DNA of 64,000 nt from Vibrio sp. DW001. GTDB lineage: Bacteria; Pseudomonadota; Gammaproteobacteria; Enterobacterales; Vibrionaceae. Positions 18,078 to 27,839 of this stretch are shown here, one piece after another (position 1 is the first letter of the stretch; each line of letters starts with the position of its first letter). The DNA lies in the NCBI RefSeq assembly GCF_029016285.1, contig NZ_CP091975.1:3658001-3722000 (forward strand). The letters run 5' to 3'. Below the pieces are notes generated by a model. That model did no database searches and was not told the origin of the DNA. It saw only the letters and a program-made list of their open reading frames with translations. The position numbers were made by a program, and so were the translations under genes.

Positions 18078-19259
18078 TTATTTGGCACTGATCAACGTCA
18101 ACGCCTGTCTCGAAACATCATTTGCCGCATGAGTAAGATCTTGTTTTTCCAGAACCGTCGCTAAGGCAGAATAATCCGATACATCCGCTCTAATCGAAAG
18201 CGCTTTTTCTAGATGTTGCTGCGCTTCAATCCACTTTTCATTCGTCATATACACTCTAGCTATTACGCTATGGGCAACGGCATCTTCTGAATTTTTCTTG
18301 ATAAGCCCTTGCAACATCACAATGGCGGGATAATTATCGGCTAAATTCATGGTTGGTATTAGCTGGATTAAAGCATCGTTATGCTGCTTCTTGAGTGACT
18401 CCACGACCAAGCTATAGGCTTCAGAATCCGCTTGTCGCTCTATCAATTGCATTGCTAAACATACAACGATTTCTTCATCATGGCGAGCCTTACGAGGAAA
18501 GCTATTCCAAAGTGCAATCGCACCTTCGGAGCCTTTCGATTGAGCAACCTCTATGATCAGACCACATTGAGCCTGTTTAGAAAGCTTAGACTGTTCTTCC
18601 GAATCAATAAGCTTAGCCTTAACTAGCCTAGGTAAGATTTCTAATAAAAGCGCCCAATGTTCTAGGTTAATATAAGTAATCTTAAGCAGATTCAGTACCA
18701 TCGAATTTGAAGCATGAGCGCTTTCTAAGTTAGATAAGGTAATAAATGATTGCTCAAAATTTCGTTCACGAACCTGTTGGCGAGCCTTAGTTAACTCGAC
18801 CGCTAATGTAGAGTTATCTTGCTGCTGCGCTAACTGTAAATATTTGTCCCGTTTGTTGTCATCACCCATCTCTTGAGCCGCTTCTGACGCGATTAAATAA
18901 CACAGTAATGGCATATCATGATGGTTCGCCCAACGAATTACTTTTTTCTCCGCCGCTTGCCAGTCACCTTCTAGCAGCTTCACAATACCTTCGTTCGTAT
19001 TTCGACGAGCTCGCTTAAGCTTACGAACACTGAACCAGTTCCATGTAGTACTGCTCATATTCAACATTTTTTTGATCAAGTATTCCAAACCAAATAGTGC
19101 CGCTAAAATACCAATAACAAAAATAACTAACGTTGTCACACTCATTTCTATCGTTGTGTCAGCAATGGAAATCAGAACATAGCCTTGTTGCCCAGCAAAC
19201 TGGGTACCGACAAAAAGCCCTATTCCAAGTGTCGCAAAGAGGAAAATCATTCGAATCAT
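18078..19259 (-). CDS. hemY: HemY, TPR-containing membrane protein of heme operon
   Basis: 393 residues. Two membrane segments at the N terminus (about 5-20 and 40-60) are followed by a helical region of TPR type (for example VAHSVIARVYMTNEKWIEAQQHLEKAL). It is the last gene of hemCDXY. Despite the name it is not protoporphyrinogen oxidase; it is thought to organise heme biosynthesis at the membrane. Overlaps hemX by four bases. Confidence 0.93.
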   Translation of the reverse strand: MIRMIFLFATLGIGLFVGTQFAGQQGYVLISIADTTIEMSVTTLVIFVIGILAALFGLEYLIKKMLNMSSTTWNWFSVRKLKRARRNTNEGIVKLLEGDWQAAEKKVIRWANHHDMPLLCYLIASEAAQEMGDDNKRDKYLQLAQQQDNSTLAVELTKARQQVRERNFEQSFITLSNLESAHASNSMVLNLLKITYINLEHWALLLEILPRLVKAKLIDSEEQSKLSKQAQCGLIIEVAQSKGSEGAIALWNSFPRKARHDEEIVVCLAMQLIERQADSEAYSLVVESLKKQHNDALIQLIPTMNLADNYPAIVMLQGLIKKNSEDAVAHSVIARVYMTNEKWIEAQQHLEKALSIRADVSDYSALATVLEKQDLTHAANDVSRQALTLISAK

Positions 19260-20533
19260 TGTTTGTCCTCCATGGTCATACTGGTAACTTGACGACGAAG
19301 ACGCTCGTTAATAACATCTTGAAGTGCTTTTTGCGACACGAGTTTAATAGGATACTTAACCTCGATATTTTGACCAGAAAGCTGCTGAATAGACTTGTTA
19401 AACTGCACTACTGCAGGATCATCTAGTTTAAAAAACTGCATCGTCCATTCATCTGCAGTTTTCAATGAGCTTTGATAGATTGCTTGATTCTCATTGTAAA
19501 CAGCACGAATTGCTGTCTCAATTTTACCTTTCACATTTTCTTTCAAGTAATAATGCTGTTTCGGTGCGAGAAGCGGGATTACATTGCCTTCACGGGTACG
19601 GAAGGTAATAAACTGTTTAGAAAAATCCGTTAATGAGGTCAATAAATTGTCTTGCCAGTCATAAATATCCGTTGATACCTTCTTGCTCTCTACAATAGGC
19701 ACTTCCGGTAAAATCGCATTCGCTAACGGTAAAGTATCAATTTGTTGTTGCAGGCTAATTAGCCTCAATACCAATCCATCTTTATCAATTAATGGAACTG
19801 ATTTAAGCGTGGTAATATCTTTTGCCATTTCTTTACGTAATGGCATTAAACTCGGGTCATTGAGCAGAGAGATTCGTTGATCAGCACTCTCCATCAATTG
19901 AGTCGCACTCACCACATCTTTTTCTAAAAATAGCTTTCTTCCCGCTAGTTTCACTAAGTAGTCAGATTCCGCTAAAAGCCAATCGTTTGGTCTTCTACCC
20001 GCTACATCGGCTAGAGCAACTTGTAGACTTTTGATACTTTCGTGCTGCTGAGTAATCGCTGTATCTGCTTTGTTGTATGCTTCATCTGCTTTTGCCGCGG
20101 CTAACGCTTCTGTTGAAGAGAGTCGCTGCTCAATCTGATTACTCATACTATTTATTTGCGCTTCTAGTTGAGCAAGTTGGGATTGATGTTGAACATTCTG
20201 CTGATTGAATACAAAAGCAGCACCACCAGCAAATAAAATAGAAATAACGATGGCCAAAGTGCCAAGCTTAACGCCTCGTTTGCCTTGTTTTTCTTCAAAT
20301 TGAACCGGATCGATTAGAACATTACCTTCGTCACTTTTTACAGGCTGATCGTCAAAAGTCCTTTTTGAAGAGGTAGAGTCGACACCGCCCTGTGCTTTCT
20401 TACCCTCGTCCAAGGTTTCAGAAGAGGTTTCCGACTTCTTTTTTACTTTTACAGACGTGTCTTTCAACGCCGTATCATTTGACTGAAGTTCGTTGTTTTC
20501 AGGTTCTGTTTGCCCGTTTTTTTTATTTGTCAT
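19256..20533 (-). CDS. hemX: HemX, membrane-anchored coiled-coil protein
   Basis: 425 residues. A polar N terminus (about 1-88) precedes one membrane segment (LGTLAIVISILFAGGAAFVF), then a coiled coil (SQLAQLEAQINSMSNQIEQR) and a periplasmic domain with the family motif VAGRRPNDWLLAESDYLVKLA. Often mislabelled uroporphyrinogen-III C-methyltransferase; it has no SAM-binding motif. It overlaps hemD by 11 bases and hemY by four. Confidence 0.93.
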   Translation of the reverse strand: MTNKKNGQTEPENNELQSNDTALKDTSVKVKKKSETSSETLDEGKKAQGGVDSTSSKRTFDDQPVKSDEGNVLIDPVQFEEKQGKRGVKLGTLAIVISILFAGGAAFVFNQQNVQHQSQLAQLEAQINSMSNQIEQRLSSTEALAAAKADEAYNKADTAITQQHESIKSLQVALADVAGRRPNDWLLAESDYLVKLAGRKLFLEKDVVSATQLMESADQRISLLNDPSLMPLRKEMAKDITTLKSVPLIDKDGLVLRLISLQQQIDTLPLANAILPEVPIVESKKVSTDIYDWQDNLLTSLTDFSKQFITFRTREGNVIPLLAPKQHYYLKENVKGKIETAIRAVYNENQAIYQSSLKTADEWTMQFFKLDDPAVVQFNKSIQQLSGQNIEVKYPIKLVSQKALQDVINERLRRQVTSMTMEDKQ

Positions 20534-21281
20534 GTACTTGTCCTGTTGTGCATTGCTGTTGAATAACAGCGACTAAATCGGGGTTGGATGCACTACCCGA
20601 AACCGCTACTTCATGAAACCCAAGCCTTCGAGCTAACGTTGCAATTCTATTGCTTGGCACGATAAGCTTTTGCTCAAAAAGCCAATTATGCTCATTATTG
20701 GGGATCATGTTGAAGAAATAGTCCAACTGTTCTCCACTCGTCAATACTATATGGTCAACGTTATTTTTTTTCCAATTCTTAACACTAGAGTGTCCGTCAA
20801 ATGGAAGCGTTTGACGTTGGTATACTTCACAATACTCAACTCTAGCGCCTCTTTTAAGTAATTCATCGCGAATTAATTCCCTTCCACCATTGCCTCTCAA
20901 TATTGTCACTTTGGTATTGATAAGCGTTGATAGCACAGGTAGTTTCAATAAATGCTCACTATCGCTCACTTGCGGATAGTGTACTTTCTGAGCGGTAACT
21001 TCGCTGAGTTTATCAGCCGTTTTTTGACCAATGGCAAAATAACAAGTGGAATCGGGCCATGTTTGCATTTCAGATTGCAATACTCTGCTAGCCCATTCAA
21101 CCGCGGGTTTACTTACCGCAATAACCAAATCAGAATTTTTTAATACCTTGTGGAGGCGATAACTGTCCTTACCCTTGGAAAATTGAATCAAAGGCTGATA
21201 AATAACTTGGATACCACAAGAAGAAAGCGCATCACAAAGCGCTTCTCCGTCTGGGCTAGGCCTAGTTATTAATACGACCAT
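20523..21281 (-). CDS. hemD: Uroporphyrinogen-III synthase
   Basis: 252 residues. Sequence conservation is low in this family, but VLITRPSPDGEAL at the start, ISKPAVEWA-like SKPAVEWASRVL, the FAIGQKTADKL hinge and LTSGEQLDYFFNMI are typical. It closes and inverts the D ring of hydroxymethylbilane to uroporphyrinogen III. Second gene of hemCDXY, two bases after hemC. Confidence 0.94.
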   Translation of the reverse strand: MVVLITRPSPDGEALCDALSSCGIQVIYQPLIQFSKGKDSYRLHKVLKNSDLVIAVSKPAVEWASRVLQSEMQTWPDSTCYFAIGQKTADKLSEVTAQKVHYPQVSDSEHLLKLPVLSTLINTKVTILRGNGGRELIRDELLKRGARVEYCEVYQRQTLPFDGHSSVKNWKKNNVDHIVLTSGEQLDYFFNMIPNNEHNWLFEQKLIVPSNRIATLARRLGFHEVAVSGSASNPDLVAVIQQQCTTGQVHDK

Positions 21282-21283
21282 AC

Positions 21284-22222
21284 TTATTCGTGGTCGCTAT
21301 ACAGCTTTTCTAAAATTTCTTTTGCTCCGTCAGCGAGAAGCTGATTGGCAAGCTCGACACCTAAGGTTTCTCCATCTTTACGGTTTCCGCGGATCTCTCC
21401 TCGAACCATTTTGCTACCGTCTGGCTCTCCAACTAAGGCGCGTAACCAAATCTGATCACCGTCTAAAAGAGAGTAACTACCAATAGGTACCTGACAACCA
21501 CCTTCCAAAGTTAGATTCATCGCGCGTTCACAACGCACTCTATCAGCTGTATCTGCGTGATTTAATGGTTCCAAAAGCTTCAATATACGCTCATCATCAA
21601 CTCGACATTCAATTCCTACGGCACCTTGACCAACCGCTGGTAAGGATTGCTCTGGTTCGATATAACTTCTAATTCGTTCTTTTAACTCAAGGCGCTTTAG
21701 TCCCGCAGCAGCAAGAATAATTGCATCGTAATCGCCGGCATCGAGTTTACCTAACCGGGTTCCTACGTTGCCGCGTAATTCTTTGATAACAAGATCTGGG
21801 CGAGCTTCCATAAGCTGACATTGACGGCGTAAACTACAGGTGCCGACAATCGAACCTAGCGGCAATTCATCAATAGACCCATAAGTATTTGAGACGAACG
21901 CATCTCTCGGGTCTTCTCTCTTACAAATAGTGACCAGACCTAAACCTTCAGGAAAACCTACTGGTACATCTTTCATTGAGTGGACAGCAAGATCGGCGCG
22001 TCCTTCTAACATAGCAACTTCTAACTCTTTAACAAAAAGGCCTTTTCCGCCAATTTTTGCTAATGGGGAATCAAGAATGATGTCACCCTTAGTCACCATG
22101 GTAACCAACTCGACTTCTAGACCAGGGTGAGCGGCTTGCAAGGCATCTCTAACAAAATAGGCTTGCCATAAAGCCAGGGGGCTCTTACGAGTAGCGATTC
22201 TTACCGGAGTGTTATCTGTCAT
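21284..22222 (-). CDS. hemC: Porphobilinogen deaminase (hydroxymethylbilane synthase)
   Basis: 312 residues, complete. [48 protein letters not shown] and the dipyrromethane-cofactor Cys in EGGCQVPIG are all present. It polymerises four porphobilinogen units to the linear tetrapyrrole. First gene of the heme operon, divergent from cyaA across a 355-bp control region. Confidence 0.97.
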   Translation of the reverse strand: MTDNTPVRIATRKSPLALWQAYFVRDALQAAHPGLEVELVTMVTKGDIILDSPLAKIGGKGLFVKELEVAMLEGRADLAVHSMKDVPVGFPEGLGLVTICKREDPRDAFVSNTYGSIDELPLGSIVGTCSLRRQCQLMEARPDLVIKELRGNVGTRLGKLDAGDYDAIILAAAGLKRLELKERIRSYIEPEQSLPAVGQGAVGIECRVDDERILKLLEPLNHADTADRVRCERAMNLTLEGGCQVPIGSYSLLDGDQIWLRALVGEPDGSKMVRGEIRGNRKDGETLGVELANQLLADGAKEILEKLYSDHE

Positions 22223-22352
22223 GGAAATTCCGAATATTTACTTTTTGATTGACTATAATTTTATTATCCTACCATCCAATCTAAGTCACATATATCGATT
22301 GTTATAAGGTCTGATAAATTGTGCTTGTTTCTTGCTTAAATGACAAAAAATA

Positions 22353-22368
22353 TGTGATGTTTATCTCA
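22353..22368. promoter_or_regulatory. Candidate CRP site in the hemC-cyaA control region
   Basis: TGTGATGTTTATCTCA fits the CRP pattern TGTGA-N6-TCACA with one mismatch. It lies just upstream of the predicted cyaA promoter. cAMP-CRP control of cyaA is established in E. coli; the site here and its sign are inferred. Confidence 0.6.
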
Positions 22369-22375
22369 ATAAAAG

Positions 22376-22403
22376 TTACACTTATATTAGTGCTCTCTAT
22401 ATT
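22376..22403 (+). promoter_or_regulatory. Predicted cyaA sigma-70 promoter
   Basis: TTACAC at 22376-22381 and TATATT at 22398-22403 with a 16-base spacer, about 175 bases before the cyaA start, giving a long leader. The remainder of the 355-bp gap shows no gene. Confidence 0.5.
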
Positions 22404-22577
22404 ACTACACTCTCGATTGAGGGTTAAAATGAATGACGAGCAAGCAGATTGGAAATAAGCATATTAATTGTAATTTCTTTACCTCGCTTGCTAAAAGTGT
22501 TAAATTGATCACGTTTTGTAGCGTACATAGAATAAAAACTAAACAGAACTAGAATTTATCAGACCAAGGAATACACC

Positions 22578-25112
22578 TTGCAGGCTTATATCCAAACAAT
22601 AATCAGTAGAATTGACTCTCTGAATCAGCAGCGCATCGAGCGCGCGTTGGCGATTATGGATCAAAAAGGCAAGCAAGTTTTCAATCTTATTCCTACCCTT
22701 CTTCATTACAACCATCCCGCTATTCCTGGCTATTATGACAAACCCGTCCCATACGGTGTCCATTCTTTAGAAGAAAACGATATTCAGACACAGTTTATCG
22801 CGCAAATTTCAGCTACCCAATCAGAGCCTATAGTGCCTGATAACGAGGCTCATATATTAGGGCTATACACCATGGGCAGCACATCTTCTATCGGTCAAAG
22901 CACATCAAGTGACCTCGATATATGGGTTTGTGTGTCACCAGAAATGGGGGATGATGAACGCTCTCATCTTGGCAATAAATGCTTGCTGATTACTGAGTGG
23001 GCTAAAGGCTACGGTATCGAGGCCAATTTTTTCTTGATGGATGAGGAACGCTTCAGAAGCAACCATTCCGAAGAGATGACTGGCGATAACTGCGGTTCCT
23101 CTCAACACTTATTATTACTTGATGAATTCTATCGTTCTGCTGTTCGGTTAGCCGGTCAACGCCTTTTATGGCAAATCGTACCTCCCGAGATGGAGGAATG
23201 TTATCAAGAGTACGTTGACCAACTGTGTAAGACAGGGCATATCAATTGCTATGATTGGATCGACTTTGGTGAGCTTAATCGAATTCCTGCGGAAGAATAT
23301 TTTGGTTCGAACTTATGGCAGTTATATAAAAGTATCGATTCCCCTTACAAATCAGTATTAAAGGCCATTCTTTTAGAAGCCTATTCTTGGGAATACCCAA
23401 ATACTCAACTCTTGAGTGTCGATAGCAAACGTCGATTTTTTGCGTATGAACCTGATTTATATAGCATGGATTCCTATTATCTCATGCTCGATAAAGTCAC
23501 TACTTATCTAGAACGTATTCAAGATTACACTCGTCTCGACTTAGTTCGTCGTTGTTTCTACCTTAAAACCCATGAAAAACTTTCTCGTACCCCAGGTGCA
23601 GGCTCTGTAGAGTGGCGTCGTCAAATTCTGGGTAAAATGACTAAGAGTTGGAATTGGGATCATAACGTCATTGCTGAATTAGATGACCGTCGTAACTGGA
23701 AAGTAGAGCAGGTAAAAGTTGTCCATGATGGATTACTTGACGCTCTAATGCTGAGCTATCGTAACCTAATACAGTTTGCTAGACGCAACGATATAACGTC
23801 CGCTATCAGCCCTCAAGACATTAGCATATTAGCAAGAAAGCTCTACGCCGCCTTTGAAGTTCTTCCCGGGAAAGTAACGTTACTTAACCCACAGATTTCA
23901 CCGGACCTTCATGAACCCGATCTAAGTTTTATTCAGGTACAAAAAGGACGTACAAACCCGTCTGGGTGGTATCTCTATAAGCAACCTCTTATTGCGAATA
24001 AACTGATTGGTTCCAAAAGTCTTGAGCACAACGAATATTTAAGTAAATTGGTAGCATGGTCATTTTTTAATGGATTAATTACGGAATCTACTCGACTAAA
24101 TTCGGTAGTGAAAGATGCACAGCTTGATATAGACAAGTTCTATCAAATGGTCAGTGATTTACGCAATACTTTTTCTTTACGTAAACGCCGGCCTTCTATG
24201 CAGGCTTTGGGCAGTCCATGTGAAATCAGTCAAATGGCAATGTTCATCAACTTCGAAAATGATCCGAGCGCTCAACATATTCCACGTTCACTTAAAGTTG
24301 ACGTAAAGAACGTAGACATATTTAGTTTTGGTGAAGAAGCCATAAGCTTAGTTGGCAGCGTTGACTTGGTATATCGTAACTCTTGGCATGAAGTTAGAAC
24401 CATGCACTTTACCGGTGATGCCGCCATATTAGATGCATTAAAAACCATCCTGGGCAAAATGCACCAAGATGCCGTTCCACCAGAGTCGGTTGATGTTTTC
24501 TGCTATAGCAAAAACTTAAGAGGCGTCATTCGTAATACTGTTTACCAATTACTTGCCGAATGTATTGATATGCGTTTGAAGCCAGTAGAAGAACAAACAA
24601 ATCGAAAATTCAAAGCGATCAAAGTCGCAAATCAAATGTTTGGTCTATTCTTCGAAAGAAGAGGGGTATCAGTTCAGAAATTAGAAAACTCGGTAGATTT
24701 TTATCGCAGCATATCAACCAATAAGTTAAACGGCTCTCCGTTGTCTATGCTTGATAAAGAACGAGACTATCATTTACCACCAGTCGTCGATAGTTTTGCG
24801 AGTGAAGGCTTGGTTCAGTTCTTTTTCGAAGATACCGCTGATGGTTTCAACATCTATGTTTTAGATGAAGAAAACTCTTTAGAGGTTTACCACCAGTTTA
24901 ACGGCAGTAAAGATGACATGATAAATAACGTTAATCGTTTCTATACCTCTAGTCATGGTACTGAGAGCGAAGACCTCTGTTTAATTAACTTCAACCTTCC
25001 ACAGTATTATCAAATTATTCATCCTAAAGATGACACTAGCAATAGCTACGTTGCACCGTACCGCAATGATAATTGCGTTCAATCAAAGCCATCTAAAGCG
25101 GTTAATGCCTAA
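22578..25112 (+). CDS. cyaA: Class I adenylate cyclase
   Basis: 844 residues, close to the E. coli length. The N-terminal catalytic half carries the nucleotidyltransferase-like motif GSTSSIGQSTSSDLDIWVC with its paired Asp; the C-terminal half (from about 540) is the regulatory, glucose-sensing part. It makes cAMP for CRP. The start is TTG at 22578 (MQAYIQTIISRIDSL), matched to family N termini and to AAGGA seven bases upstream; E. coli cyaA also uses UUG, which limits translation. Divergent from hemC. Confidence 0.96.
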   Translation: MQAYIQTIISRIDSLNQQRIERALAIMDQKGKQVFNLIPTLLHYNHPAIPGYYDKPVPYGVHSLEENDIQTQFIAQISATQSEPIVPDNEAHILGLYTMGSTSSIGQSTSSDLDIWVCVSPEMGDDERSHLGNKCLLITEWAKGYGIEANFFLMDEERFRSNHSEEMTGDNCGSSQHLLLLDEFYRSAVRLAGQRLLWQIVPPEMEECYQEYVDQLCKTGHINCYDWIDFGELNRIPAEEYFGSNLWQLYKSIDSPYKSVLKAILLEAYSWEYPNTQLLSVDSKRRFFAYEPDLYSMDSYYLMLDKVTTYLERIQDYTRLDLVRRCFYLKTHEKLSRTPGAGSVEWRRQILGKMTKSWNWDHNVIAELDDRRNWKVEQVKVVHDGLLDALMLSYRNLIQFARRNDITSAISPQDISILARKLYAAFEVLPGKVTLLNPQISPDLHEPDLSFIQVQKGRTNPSGWYLYKQPLIANKLIGSKSLEHNEYLSKLVAWSFFNGLITESTRLNSVVKDAQLDIDKFYQMVSDLRNTFSLRKRRPSMQALGSPCEISQMAMFINFENDPSAQHIPRSLKVDVKNVDIFSFGEEAISLVGSVDLVYRNSWHEVRTMHFTGDAAILDALKTILGKMHQDAVPPESVDVFCYSKNLRGVIRNTVYQLLAECIDMRLKPVEEQTNRKFKAIKVANQMFGLFFERRGVSVQKLENSVDFYRSISTNKLNGSPLSMLDKERDYHLPPVVDSFASEGLVQFFFEDTADGFNIYVLDEENSLEVYHQFNGSKDDMINNVNRFYTSSHGTESEDLCLINFNLPQYYQIIHPKDDTSNSYVAPYRNDNCVQSKPSKAVNA

Positions 25113-25183
25113 GAATTATGTAACACTCCTCACTCACTCCCATTAAATAAGGAATGAATGATTCGCATTATTAGAAAATGTCT

Positions 25184-25501
25184 TTATTCATCCCAGTCAA
25201 TATCTTCACCTGCGTGCTTACCACATTCATTTTTCACAAATGAGAAAAACTCAGAACCTGTTTTTGAACAGATCCATTTGTCATCGATGTACGAAAAATG
25301 AAAACCACCTGATTTTGATGCCAACCAGATCTCTTTCATTGGCTCTTGCTTATTAATAACTATTTGACTTCTATCACTAAATTCTAAATTCATTACATTT
25401 CCAATGATTTCAAAATCGATATCCGCACCGGAATCATCAATAGTCTCTTCCAATTGATTAAACACTTCATCGACGATTTGATGATATTCAGTATCATTCA
25501 T
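25184..25501 (-). CDS. cyaY: Frataxin-like iron-sulfur assembly protein CyaY
   Basis: 105 residues. The acidic first helix (EYHQIVDEVFNQLEETIDD) and the beta-sheet block QIVINKQEPMKEIWLASKSGGFHF are the frataxin signature. It binds iron and modulates IscS activity in Fe-S assembly. It lies downstream of and convergent to cyaA and is divergent from lptM-lysA. Confidence 0.95.
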   Translation of the reverse strand: MNDTEYHQIVDEVFNQLEETIDDSGADIDFEIIGNVMNLEFSDRSQIVINKQEPMKEIWLASKSGGFHFSYIDDKWICSKTGSEFFSFVKNECGKHAGEDIDWDE

Positions 25502-25577
25502 CCTGCTCTATCCTATTGCTTTTCTTATTAGTAGTGCGATTATAGAGGGCATTGAATCAATAATCACGAATTGCACC

Positions 25578-25700
25578 ATGAAAAAAATTATCGCGGGACT
25601 CTGCTTGTTATCAACATTAAGTTTAGCTGGTTGTGGAAATACAGGATCACTCTATATGCCAGAAGATGCGCCACAAGAAAGTGAACAAACGCAATCGTAA
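25578..25700 (+). CDS. lptM: Small lipoprotein LptM (YifL)
   Basis: A 40-residue frame too short for usual ORF cut-offs. It starts MKKIIAGLCLLSTLSLAGC; the lipobox is LAGC with Cys19, followed by GNTGSLYMP, matching the conserved GLKGPLY block of LptM. LptM assists oxidative maturation of the LPS transporter LptD at the outer membrane. It is placed between cyaY and lysA as in E. coli, 20 bases before the lysA start, and is probably cotranscribed with it. The C-terminal tail is shorter than in E. coli. Confidence 0.88.
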   Translation: MKKIIAGLCLLSTLSLAGCGNTGSLYMPEDAPQESEQTQS

Positions 25701-25720
25701 TTTGTTAAGGAAAGAATACA

Positions 25721-26974
25721 TTGGATTATTTTAATTATCAGGATGATGGCCAACTATGGGCTGAAGAAGTTTCACTGCAAGCTTTAGAACAACAATTTGG
25801 CACCCCATTATACATTTATTCCCGAGCGACGTTAGAACGGCACTGGAATGCGTTTGATAAATCTGTAGGCGAACATCCTCACCTTGTCTGCTACGCAGTT
25901 AAGGCGAATGGTAATTTGGGTGTGCTAAACGCATTAGCGCGCTTGGGATCTGGCTTTGATATTGTTTCTGGTGGTGAACTAGAGCGCGTGTTAACTGCAG
26001 GTGGCGATCCTGCCAAAATCGTCTTCTCTGGCGTTGGAAAAACGGTTGAAGAGATGAGAAGAGCGCTTGAGTTAAGTATCAAGTGCTTCAATGTAGAATC
26101 TGAACCTGAATTAGAGAGGCTAAACGCTGTTGCCGCTGAAATGGGCGTGATTGCACCAATCTCTCTTAGAATTAATCCAGATGTCGACGCGAAAACGCAT
26201 CCTTACATTTCTACCGGTCTACGAGATAATAAATTTGGTATTGCATTTGATCGCGCATCAGAAGTGTATCGATTCGCAGACAGCCTACCAAATCTCAATG
26301 TACAAGGTATAGATTGCCACATTGGCTCTCAACTCACGGATATAGAACCATTCATTGATGCGACAGACCGACTATTGGCACTGATCGATCAACTGATTGC
26401 CGATAATATTCATATCGAGCATTTAGACGTTGGTGGAGGTCTTGGGGTTGTATACAAAGATGAATTACCACCACAACCATCTGATTATGCAAAAGCGTTG
26501 TTAGCTCGCCTGACTAACCATCCAGATATTGAATTGATTTTTGAGCCGGGGCGCGCAATTGCTGCGAACGCAGGTATTCTCCTGACAAAAGTCGAATACT
26601 TAAAGCACACTGAATTCAAAAACTTTGCGGTAGTTGATGCAGCCATGAACGACTTAATGCGTCCTGCGCTATACTCAGCATGGCAAGATATAGTGCCGGT
26701 ATCACCTAGAAAAGGGGAAGCAATAGCATACGATATAGTCGGCCCTATTTGCGAGACTGGTGATTTTTTAGGTAAAGACCGAGACCTATTAATACAGCAG
26801 GGCGATCTGTTGGCGATAAGATCTGCAGGTGCATATGGCTTCTCAATGTCTTCAAATTATAACGCTCGTCGACGAGCTGCGGAAGTAATGGTCGACGGGG
26901 ATAAAGTACATCTAGTTCGTAAACGTGAAGAGTATATTGACCTTTGGCGTGATGAACACATTTTACCGGAGTAG
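25721..26974 (+). CDS. lysA: Diaminopimelate decarboxylase
   Basis: 417 residues. PLP lysine Lys61 in CYAVKANGNLGVL, glycine-rich DVGGGLGV, EPGRAI and catalytic Cys in GPICETGDFL are all present. It converts meso-diaminopimelate to lysine. The start is TTG at 25721 (MDYFNYQDDGQLWAEE), the family N terminus, with AAGGA upstream; no ATG gives the full N terminus. Followed nine bases later by dapF, the preceding step's epimerase. Confidence 0.96.
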   Translation: MDYFNYQDDGQLWAEEVSLQALEQQFGTPLYIYSRATLERHWNAFDKSVGEHPHLVCYAVKANGNLGVLNALARLGSGFDIVSGGELERVLTAGGDPAKIVFSGVGKTVEEMRRALELSIKCFNVESEPELERLNAVAAEMGVIAPISLRINPDVDAKTHPYISTGLRDNKFGIAFDRASEVYRFADSLPNLNVQGIDCHIGSQLTDIEPFIDATDRLLALIDQLIADNIHIEHLDVGGGLGVVYKDELPPQPSDYAKALLARLTNHPDIELIFEPGRAIAANAGILLTKVEYLKHTEFKNFAVVDAAMNDLMRPALYSAWQDIVPVSPRKGEAIAYDIVGPICETGDFLGKDRDLLIQQGDLLAIRSAGAYGFSMSSNYNARRRAAEVMVDGDKVHLVRKREEYIDLWRDEHILPE

Positions 26975-26983
26975 CTAGAAAGT

Positions 26984-27814
26984 ATGCATTTCCATTTCTC
27001 TAAAATGCACGGTCTGGGCAACGACTTTATGGTCGTAGATTGCATTACGCAGAATATTTTCTTTTCCCCAGATCTCATCCGTCGTTTGGCGAATCGAAAC
27101 ACCGGTGTTGGCTTCGACCAATTACTCGTCGTTGAAGCGCCTTATGATCCTGAATCCGATTTTCACTACCGCATTTTTAATGCTGACGGTAGTGAAGTAG
27201 AACAGTGTGGTAACGGTGCACGATGCTTTGCACGATTTGTTCGAATGAAAGGTCTAACCAATAAATTCAATATTAACGTGAGCACCAAAAAAGGTAAAAT
27301 GGTGCTGAATATTGAAGAGGATGACTTTGTTACTGTGAATATGGGCGAACCAATATTTGAACCTAACAAAATTCCATTCAAAGCTAAACAAGCTGAGAAA
27401 ACCTACATCATTCGGGTCAATGAGCAGACGCTATTTTGTGGTGCGGTAAGCATGGGGAATCCTCATGTCGTGACACCAGTTGATGATATTCAAACAGCTG
27501 ATATTGAAACACTCGGTCCTCTACTTGAATCATACGAGCGCTTTCCTGAGAGAGTGAATGCTGGCTTTATGCAAATTATAGATAGAGGTGAGATAAACCT
27601 TAGAGTCTATGAAAGAGGGGCTGGAGAGACCTTAGCTTGTGGTAGCGGTGCTTGTGCTGCGGTGGCCGTCGGTATATATCAAGAATCCTTAGACGAAGAA
27701 GTAAAGGTCCATCTTCCTGGTGGTGATCTTGTCATTAAGTGGAAAGGACCGGGACATCCTCTTTATATGACCGGACCTGCTATCCATGTATTTGATGGTC
27801 AATTAACGTGCTAA
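26984..27814 (+). CDS. dapF: Diaminopimelate epimerase
   Basis: 276 residues with both catalytic cysteines: Cys75 in EQCGNGARC and Cys219 in [14 protein letters not shown]. It interconverts LL- and meso-diaminopimelate for lysine and peptidoglycan. Sits in lptM-lysA-dapF-DUF484-xerC-yigB, a conserved gene string. Confidence 0.97.
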   Translation: MHFHFSKMHGLGNDFMVVDCITQNIFFSPDLIRRLANRNTGVGFDQLLVVEAPYDPESDFHYRIFNADGSEVEQCGNGARCFARFVRMKGLTNKFNINVSTKKGKMVLNIEEDDFVTVNMGEPIFEPNKIPFKAKQAEKTYIIRVNEQTLFCGAVSMGNPHVVTPVDDIQTADIETLGPLLESYERFPERVNAGFMQIIDRGEINLRVYERGAGETLACGSGACAAVAVGIYQESLDEEVKVHLPGGDLVIKWKGPGHPLYMTGPAIHVFDGQLTC

Positions 27815-27839
27815 ATAGCAATATGACAGAGGAAAAAAT

